64,000 nt of DNA from Tetraselmis striata (Eukaryota; Chlorophyta; Chlorodendrophyceae; Chlorodendrales; Chlorodendraceae), in the NCBI GenBank assembly GCA_006384855.1, contig VCJN01000990.1:124001-188000 (forward strand), read 5' to 3'. Made by a program: the position numbers and the translations under genes. The notes beneath the pieces are model-generated. The model was not told where the DNA came from. It made no database searches and was given only the letters and a program-made list of their open reading frames with translations. This document shows positions 57,201-64,000 of the stretch, one piece after another (positions within the stretch are counted from its first letter, which is position 1; every line of letters begins with the position of its first letter).

Positions 57201-58370
57201 CAGCCGCTTGACTTTTTCGGAGCCATCAAGGCGAGGATGGCAGACTGGGAGGTCCGGCGCTGGCTGCAAGCCATTGGCTACGAGGTCCCCCCCCCCCTCC
57301 CAACACCCATCACCTGCCCCCCAAATCATTTCCCGCATACCAGACATGAACGTATGCTATACACTTCCCAGGACAGCACCGCGTATGACTCTCATGACAG
57401 AACATTTCCAAAGACTCGAGGCTAAAGACTCGAGGCGCTCGTGACTGAAGATACCCGCCACCTTTAACTTGAAGTAAATAGTAAACATGGGTGCCGACGC
57501 ACCGATAACAACCCATAGTATAAACCTTAAATTGGGCTTGCACGCAAGCTATTGGTTCGTATAGTTCTGCCTACATTCGACCTCTGGCAGGCAGGACGGG
57601 CTCGAATTCGCAGTGCTCTCGTTACTGCCGGGCACCCGTACCGCCAGTATCAGCGCCTGTACCCCCCGCACATGCACTGCACTGCATGCAACACCCTGGC
57701 TATGGGCCAAGCCCTGGGATTGCCTGGACTCCTGTACCCACAGAATGCCTACAGAAACGCCCATGCTGAAACTGCCCCCGCCCTGCTTATGTCCCGAGCA
57801 CCTTGACCCACCGCCATCTGAGACATTCCGGACCTCACCCGCGTCGTCCCGCGTTCGTGGCAGGGCATGGCGCAGCACTTCACGGGCCCGCGGGCGCGCG
57901 TGAGCCTGGCGCTGCCGGCGGCCAGCCTGGAGGCCATGCTCGCCGCCGGGCGCGAGCTGGTGGCGGAGCAGCAGCACGTGCTGTCGCACAGCCTGGCGCG
58001 GGAGTACTTCAAGAGGGTGCGCGCCCTCAGGCGCATGTGTGTTGTTAATACAACGTCTGCATGCGCATGCACATGAAGTCTTTCTCTCACACGCATACAC
58101 ACACATACATACCGTGCACGTTGATGCGAGTACATCAGTGTGAAATTAACATGCTACCTGCCTGCGCTCTCGGATGCAAGCTGACATTTGATGCGATGCG
58201 GTGCGGCGCGGCTCTTCCAGGGATGGGATGAGGCGCCCGCAGAGGAGGCGACATCCAAGGCGCAGGCGCGTGCGGAGGAGATCGCCGCACGGTGGCGGCA
58301 GCCGCCGGACAGCTCGCGGGAGTCGGAGGCCATGAGGGCGGCGCGGGCGGTCCTTCATGGCAGAGAGTGA
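54255..58370 (+). CDS. RCA: Rubisco activase (AAA+ ATPase), chloroplast
   Basis: Eleven exons: 54255-54601, 54725-54852, 55097-55260, 55454-55528, 55677-55769, 55865-55900, 56023-56178, 57001-57042, 57177-57284, 57864-58016, 58221-58370. They encode about 483 residues. A Pro/Arg/Ala-rich N-terminus (about 90 residues) fits a transit peptide. The AAA+ core shows VPLILGIWGKKGCGKTFNVE (Walker A), VSAGELE, RIRDRYLEAA, CLIINDIDAGLGRF (Walker B), MTVNNQNVQGTLMN, RVPIVVTANDLSTIYAPL and RDGRMDKFYWEPT. The C-terminal helical part has FPEQPLDFFGAIKAR and WEVRRWL, then ELVAEQQHVL. It uses ATP to eject inhibitory sugar phosphates from Rubisco in the stroma. The redox Cys-bearing C-terminus of long plant isoforms is absent. 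Instead a charged tail of about 50 residues (EEATSKAQARAEEIAARW) follows. Exon 8 was set to start at 57001 because only that acceptor keeps frame. Confidence 0.9.
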
Positions 58371-58852
58371 GGCGCTGCCTGCCTGACTCTGACAGCGGCA
58401 TCCACCTCCCCCCCTCACCCCCACACACCTCGCCACCTTTCACCATACTCAGCCACACCAACGCCAGACGCTCCTGTCAGTTTCTATGCTTAAGTATACT
58501 GTGCCGGACTATGCATCAGGCAAGAGGGGCAAAGAAATGTGTGTACCGCGACCACAAGTCAACTTTCAGTCAGCTCTCTGTCATTGCTTCGATCGCCTCA
58601 CAAGAAAGGAAGTAGTTGTATTTATGTGGAAAACCTACTGGACAAAGTCACCGCGAGTGTAGACGGGAATCCCCAATCCGATGGCCCAAAGCAGCCTATT
58701 CTTGTTGCGACCTGCGAATCCTATTACTGGTATGGTAACGGCCAGCAATTGCCCAAGGAGGGGCTTGCAGGCGGCTGATAATAGGCAGATGATGGGTAAG
58801 TATGAAAACCTCGCGTGTTTGGTAACCCGCAGATAAGCAGACGGTGGTGGAG
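58371..58852. other. Interval between Rubisco activase and the rhodanese gene
   Basis: About 480 nt hold the activase 3' UTR and the 5' region of the rhodanese gene. An upstream ATGATGG|GTAAGT at 58789-58801 could be a tiny first exon, but it would leave only a 37-nt intron. Confidence 0.4.
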
Positions 58853-60806
58853 ATGGTTGCCAGGATGGAGGCAGAGCAGCTGGACGCAGCGGCGGCGGCG
58901 GAAGCGGCGGAGGAAGAGGACACGGCTGCGCCCTGGCGACGCCTGGACCCTGTTCCGGCCAAGGAGCTCATGGATGCAGAGGGCTGGGTGTTCCTGGATG
59001 TCAGGTGGGATGAGGACCCCCCCCCCCCCCCCCCCCCCCGCGCGCGCGCCAGCTTCATGCAAACCCATAAAACATGTGTGTTGATGTGTGTGTATTCATA
59101 CATATGTACATATATTAAATAATCCAGCGAAGCGTCGATTTTTCGGCGGTGAGCTTTATTGCCGTACGGGTACCCGTATAGTGCAGCGGATCGGGCCTAT
59201 AGGTGCATGGCTAAAGCGCTTATCCACTGGCATGTACTACTAGGTACTATAATCCACCCGCCCGCCCGCCCGCCCGCCCACCCACGGTCCTCAATTACAC
59301 AGCCGTCCGATTACGATCTCGCGGTTGGGAGGCTATGAGTACTGGTACTCGCTACTCGCTGCTGGTAATGGAAAAAAAAACTCTGATACTTCAAAGCGCT
59401 GGCAATGCAAACGCTCGCTGCTGGTACTTCAAAGCGCTGGCAATGCAATTCATGGAACTGTAGGCCAGTGATATAGAACCCGTTCTTTACAATTTTCTGA
59501 AAAATCGACGCATCGCTGATTAAACTGTCAAGTTACTTCATATATACACATATATCATATATATGCACATATACAATATTATATTGTATATACGCATATA
59601 TATGGTATATTCATATTGTTTATGTAAAATTTATACGCATATATAATAAGTATGTAATATATCTAAAGCGATACATACGTACATATGTATGTATATGCAC
59701 AATATCATATATACACATATGTGTAATTTTATATTATTATGTGTGTGTGTGTATTGTTACTATATATTATTGTTATTATGCATATGTGTACTTATGTGTT
59801 GTATGCATGTATATGTCTATATAAACATATGTGTGTGTGCATGGTATATATATATTGAGACATGATATATCTATATCCACATGTAAACCGCACATGTGTG
59901 CCTGCATGGATACAAACATGATGTGCATGATATGTCTGTGCACGCAGTTATACTTGCATTTACAAATACATGTATACATACATTACAATACATAATAAGA
60001 CATAGACATGCAAATACATCAATACGCTTGTGTGTGTGCCTGTCTTTTCTCATACGCGCCAAGTTGGAAGCTGTCTAATTTGAGCTGTGCCACAGGTCTG
60101 CCCGGGATTATGGCAGAGATGCGTACAAAAAGGCCGTCAGTGTGCCCTTCTTCAAGGTGGATCCCCCCTCCCCCTTCCCGGCCCTGCGCTTCTCCCACGG
60201 AGATCTCGAGCTGCTACCAGACAGCCCGGGCTGCGTCTCAGCCTGCGCTCGGTTGCTGCAGATGGCGGGCATTGGACTGGGCGCCACGGCGGAGCCACTG
60301 CTAGAGGAGTTTTTGGTGGCCATGCGCGAGAAGTACCCATGCAAGGACGCCAAGCTGATTGTGGTGAGGCATCTGAGGCCCGCCGGGTGGGGAGGAGGTT
60401 TTGTTGAGTGCGCCGGGAGGGTGGGTATACTGACAGCTCTTGGTGACATCACAGGTTGGAGGTGGCGACGGCCAGCTGGGGGAATCGGCCCTGCAGGTAC
60501 TCCTGGACGAGGGCTACACGTGTCTAATCGAGATGGCGGGAGGCTATGGCGCCTGGACAAAGCTATTCCGTACGCCGCGCCTGTGCTTGTTCCGCTATCG
60601 GGGATGCAGCAGCCGCAGTCCGCAGGCTATGCTCGTGGCTGCCCGCTGAGTGATGCGTGCGTCGCCGCACAGGGACCAGCGGGCAGCGCCGCGTCTATGG
60701 CAAGTGGGGCGACCCCTACATCCGGCGAGCACGACATGTGGACCGCCTCCAACTGAGGTATCCGGAGCGCCGTCATCAAAGCCAACATACCAGCATGGTC
60801 GCGTAG
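58853..60806 (+). CDS. Rhodanese-like domain protein, probably plastid
   Basis: Four exons: 58853-59004 (5' limit uncertain), 60096-60363, 60455-60569, 60673-60806. They encode about 222 residues. An acidic Ala/Glu-rich start (MEAEQLDAAAAAEAAEEE) precedes the rhodanese fold. Its landmarks are AKELMDAEGWVFLDVRSARDY, AVSVPFF, GIGLGATAEPLLEEF, KYPCKDAKLIVVGGGDGQLGESA and LLDEGYTCLIEMAGGYGAW. At the usual CxxxxR/K active loop the sequence is VGGGDGQLG, so the catalytic Cys is missing and classical sulfurtransferase activity is unlikely. The last exon adds a basic tail (QRRVYGKWGDPYIRRARHV). The arrangement resembles noncatalytic plant chloroplast rhodanese-like proteins. A transit peptide may lie in an unidentified upstream exon. 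Intron 1 (1.09 kb) contains a mobile element. Confidence 0.8.
59118..59543. mobile_element. Terminal-inverted-repeat element, copy 2, inside rhodanese intron 1
   Basis: CAGCGAAGCGTCGATTTTTC at 59125-59144 is mirrored at 59499-59518 with one mismatch. The body matches the outer parts of 33358-34893 almost base for base. It includes a CCCG-rich tract, GTCCGATTACGATCTC, and two copies of ACTTCAAAGCGCTGGCAATG. It lacks the 0.95-kb nested insertion. At about 0.4 kb and without coding capacity it behaves like a MITE. Confidence 0.85.
59540..60000. repeat. AT-rich TA/CATA microsatellite tract
   Basis: Long alternating ATATAT, ACATAT and GTGTGT stretches sit directly after the mobile element within the same intron. 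Confidence 0.85.
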
Positions 60807-61602
60807 CAGCAGCAGATCGCTCATCCGCTGTGGGAGGCGGCTTCCGGCGGCGGTCCAGTTCCAGTTCCAGTTCCATTTATATATGTATGCGCCGGGCGTA
60901 AAATGCCATTTACTCTCCATTTATTGTGCTTATTTAATGCGTGCACAAGTTTTTGAACAGCATGGCAGCGGCTCTGGGCAAACGTCGGCCGTGCAGAGAT
61001 ATCCATACTGTAGCACAAGTGGACGGAAATCCATCGAGAGAGCCGCCCATACCTGCATACATCTATGTATAGGATGCGGCCATATATGATATATCGAGCG
61101 ATACATCGATGCGTGCCACATCATGTGCGGCAAGCGCTTGCCGCATGCCACACATGCCCTCTCGTGTGCCGATACTACTTGTAAGTTTTTTCATGCCGTG
61201 CACGTGCTGGAGTTCTGCTGCTGGACCCCGCCAAAGCTATGTCCGGGTGTCCGAGGGGATTCGGTGCATAGCGGAGGGCAAAGTTTCCAGCTGCAGGTGC
61301 CAAGTGGCGGTCGTTGGTGGCAACTGCCGTTTGAGTGTATACCAGGTGTATACCAGTTTCAGAGCGCGTACACGTCCATCAATCGGCCATTGTCGTTCAT
61401 CCACGAATATTCGTAGTAAGGGCTATCGCGGGTAAAACGTGTACATACATGACTTGCGTCGATTTCTTTCACTACAGGCGTCAAAAGTAATGGGTTTTAA
61501 CAGCTCAACTTCAAAATCATACCTAAACCTCATACTATACCAGGGACCAAAAAACAATCATCATCATCCCGTCATACTGGTACCCTCCGGCGAGTCAAAT
61601 TA
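60807..61602. other. Intergenic, rhodanese 3' flank
   Basis: A CCAGTTCCAGTTCCAGTT triplet-like repeat lies at about 60854-60876. No gene is supported. Confidence 0.5.
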
Positions 61603-61848
61603 CATCTGTTGTTTTAGGGCCCCCCCCCCCCCCCCCCCCTGTTATTTTGCCCCCTTTTTGATAACCTACTTTACGCTGAAGTCCTACTAAAGTACTGTTC
61701 ATGAGTTGTTTGCACGCATGTGGCTCAGAATGAGTCCTGGAGCAACATCCACAGCATTGGCAGCCAATCAACAACAGTAAAGCATGCAGGAGGGCAACAA
61801 CGAAGCATTCATAATGCAGATGGTAGCCAATACAGCGCAGATGAATAT
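61603..61848 (+). repeat. Dispersed repeat family 1, copy B
   Basis: Direct counterpart of 5262-5545 with the same ordered blocks. The second C run is shorter and there are several indels. Confidence 0.8.
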
Positions 61849-62954
61849 GGCTGTGTGGATGAGGATGTATGATCTGTATACGGCATTGCAGACATAATGC
61901 ATATGTGTAACAAGTGGCGATTTCATGAACCACATTTAACCTCAATAATCACCCGCCAATCATGCACCAGTGATATTGACTCCTGCACAAATGCATGGCC
62001 TCTTGCACACCAATGTGGCGTACAATCGTGATATATTGAGGGCGCATTATTGTAGCATAATTATGGATACACCACTCCACCAGAAGACGTCATGCCGTAG
62101 TAGCAACTATCAGTATTCTCCGTGTCAAAAGCCATCGATGATGGACGTGGTGGACGGCCCCAGCGCTTCATCCCTATCACATCACTACAGCGCTAGCTCG
62201 CCTACACAGGGGGGCTGCTTGCACTAGGGACTGAGATCGCGGGCATCAAAATGCCGCTTGACAAGCTGCCGCCCGCAAACGCGCAGCTCCATGATATGCG
62301 CGCATGCGGCCATTTTCGCACGTTGCCAGTGGGCTGCAGTAAATCAAAATCACTGAGCGCACTTAAATACTGGAGCCCCATGTAAAACAACATTTCTACA
62401 CCCAATATCCTCTAGGGCGCCAAAATACCGAACCCCATGTATTACCTACGACATTTTTTTAAATGAGCTTACTGTGGATATTAGTGGGCTGCTGTATATT
62501 GTGGCATGTGCGCGAGCGGGTATGCGCGCGGCGCGATCAAGCATCATCGATCGATCGCATCATCAATTCATGTCATATACACAGTCGCTAACTACATAAA
62601 GCAGCGGCCGCGCGGCGCGTCGGCCACCTTTGGGTGGGGCGGGGTCGTGGCGTTAACCAATTCGTGCTGTGGGGGGGGGGGGGGGGGGGGGCGCGCGGGG
62701 TGGGGGGATGAGGCGCGGGGGTCATCATGATAGGTGATAGTCCGAGAGTGCGAATCCGAGGGCTGACGAGTAGCGCTGTAGAGGTTACATAACTCGCACG
62801 GTCATCAGCATCCAGCAAACCAAGTTAAAAGCAGGCTGGGTAGCTCATAAAATCGCACTACGCTCTCACACATAGGCAGCATCCCCGGCCAGGCGTCCAG
62901 CAGTGCGCAGAAAGTCGGCGGCGCCCGCTCTCGCGCGGCGAGTCGTCGCCCGCG
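61849..62954. other. Intergenic, upstream region of the last gene
   Basis: A G run lies at 62671-62690. No motif-bearing frame was found. Confidence 0.5.
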
Positions 62955-63941
62955 ATGGACTTCCTGACACGGGGCGGTATGCAGGAGGCCGCGCTGACCG
63001 CGGAGAGGCAGCGCGACGCCGCCACCTCCTACCGCACCTCGGAGGTTACGCGGCAGCTGGAGCAGGTGCAAGAGCGCCGCCGTATCGTGGAGTCCCGCGC
63101 GCCGTTTGTCTCTGGGGGCGTCCTCTGGGCAAGGGACGTCGCGGCGCGACAGGTACCTCCCCTCACTACCCGGCTCGGCGCTCGGCAACTCTCCCTCGGC
63201 AGTCGGCACGCCCCGCCCGACTACCCGTCGATCGACTGCCTTACGTCCGCCACCTGCCAGCAGCGACGCTGCCGAGGATATCGGCGCGTTTACCCCCGCC
63301 TCCCGCCGTCGCTCGCAGGAGCGCCAACGCGTGGCATCGGAGGCGGCCCGGCAGCGCAACGCGCGGCTGGTGCAGGAGGCCAGGGAGGCGGCGGTGGAGA
63401 TGCGCGCGCAGGCGAACAGCGCGCTGCTGCGGGCCAGCCGCGCCCAGGTCCCCCCCCCCCCCCCCCCCCCCCCCTCCCCCCGCCTTTTTCCCGCCTTCTC
63501 TTTTTTTTCCCTTCATCCTTATCAATTTAGCCAATCAACGGGGCTTGATGTCCGCAGGGCTAACCAACTCACCATCTCAACCATAGCAGTGGAAACAGGG
63601 CCAACTACTCTATTTTAGGTGGTTATGCATCATCTGCCTGTAAGGCAGCTGCTATGGATTTCCCCATGATACCATCTTTGGGCGATTACTACTAGTTCTT
63701 TGTCGCTTCAAGCACATGCGATCCTTACTGGATAGGGAACTATCACGACTCACGCCAGCCATCTATCATATTCCAAGCATGCTGCCCAAGTAGCGCTGTG
63801 TGTCTTGACTGCCCCCCCTCCCCATCCCTCATTGGCGACCAGGTGGACACCGCCAAGAAGCAGTACTTGGATGCGGTGGAGGCGCTGTACCCGCAGTGGT
63901 GCCGGCAAGTGGAGGAGGCCGCAGCGGCCACCAACCAGAGA
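62955..63941 (+). CDS. Unrecognised coiled-coil protein, 3'-truncated by window edge
   Basis: Three exons are visible: 62955-63152, 63319-63447 and 63843-63941, all phase 0. A further donor at 63942 shows that the gene continues past the edge. About 142 residues are seen, starting MDFLTRGGMQEAALTAERQR. The text is almost entirely Arg/Glu/Gln/Ala-rich helix (EVTRQLEQVQERRRIVE, ASEAARQRNARLVQEAREAA, YLDAVEALYPQWCRQVEEAA). A long coiled coil is likely, as in cytoskeletal, flagellar or membrane-tethering proteins. No family was recognised. Exon 2 was placed at 63319 because only that acceptor keeps phase 0 after a good pyrimidine tract. Confidence 0.6.
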
Positions 63942-64000
63942 GTGGGATCCCCCCCCCCCCCCCCCCCCCCACACACCTCCTCCCTTCATCTTATGCTCTC

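Noticed and set aside
58789-58832. Mini-exon ATGATGG plus a 37-nt intron as the start of the rhodanese gene
   Set aside because: Frame and donor are good, but the intron would be far shorter than all others here (shortest about 90 nt). It is kept only as a possibility.
54255-60806. Single fused Rubisco activase-rhodanese gene
   Set aside because: The only donor near the end of exon 11 (phase 2) cannot be joined in frame to the rhodanese exon, while a stop TGA follows directly. Two genes are simpler.

Overview
The window reads as nuclear DNA of a green alga (chlorophyte or prasinophyte type). Coding exons are strongly GC-rich and broken by GT-AG introns. The long tracts between genes are more AT-rich and repeat-laden. 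The gene content fits a photosynthetic green lineage: a Rubisco activase, a plant/algal-type peptidyl-serine galactosyltransferase, a chloroplast-style rhodanese and a DIRS-order tyrosine-recombinase retrotransposon. The assignment is inferred from gene content only; no species is claimed.

Layout: (1) 2-3544, the 3' part of a membrane-anchored WD40-propeller gene that is open at the left edge. (2) 3545-10572, gene-poor DNA with dispersed repeats and a LINE zinc-finger remnant. (3) 10573-17649, a gene island: tRNA-Arg(CCG), a three-exon Mpo1/DUF962 gene, and an eleven-exon peptidyl-serine alpha-galactosyltransferase with ShKT and transmembrane tail. (4) 17650-48679, about 31 kb of mobile-element territory. 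It holds a degenerate DIRS polyprotein, a 43-45 bp satellite with a higher-order period near 174 bp, a terminal-inverted-repeat element carrying a nested insertion with a 15-bp target duplication, an orphan exon of ribosomal protein eL19, a structurally complete DIRS/PAT-like element with split direct repeats (36547-41455), and a large inverted-repeat complex. (5) 48680-63941, a second gene island: a nine-exon REB1/TTF1-like Myb gene (minus), divergent from an eleven-exon Rubisco activase (plus), followed by a rhodanese gene and the first three exons of an unrecognised coiled-coil gene that runs off the right edge.

The activase (Rubisco remodelling in the stroma) and the probable plastid rhodanese lie head to tail, 0.5 kb apart. 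The activase and the Myb gene share a 1.1-kb divergent promoter interval. Otherwise the genes look functionally independent, as expected for a eukaryote. Three observations deserve most attention. The complete DIRS element carries a CCC-UGA junction where a +1 shift would join gag to RT. Introns in the right-hand island repeatedly carry sense-strand poly(C) directly after the donor. A TM plus WD40 architecture resembling bacterial STAND receptors occurs in an intron-containing algal gene. Exon junctions below were placed by hand from reading frame, splice dinucleotides and recalled family patterns; they have not been checked against transcripts.
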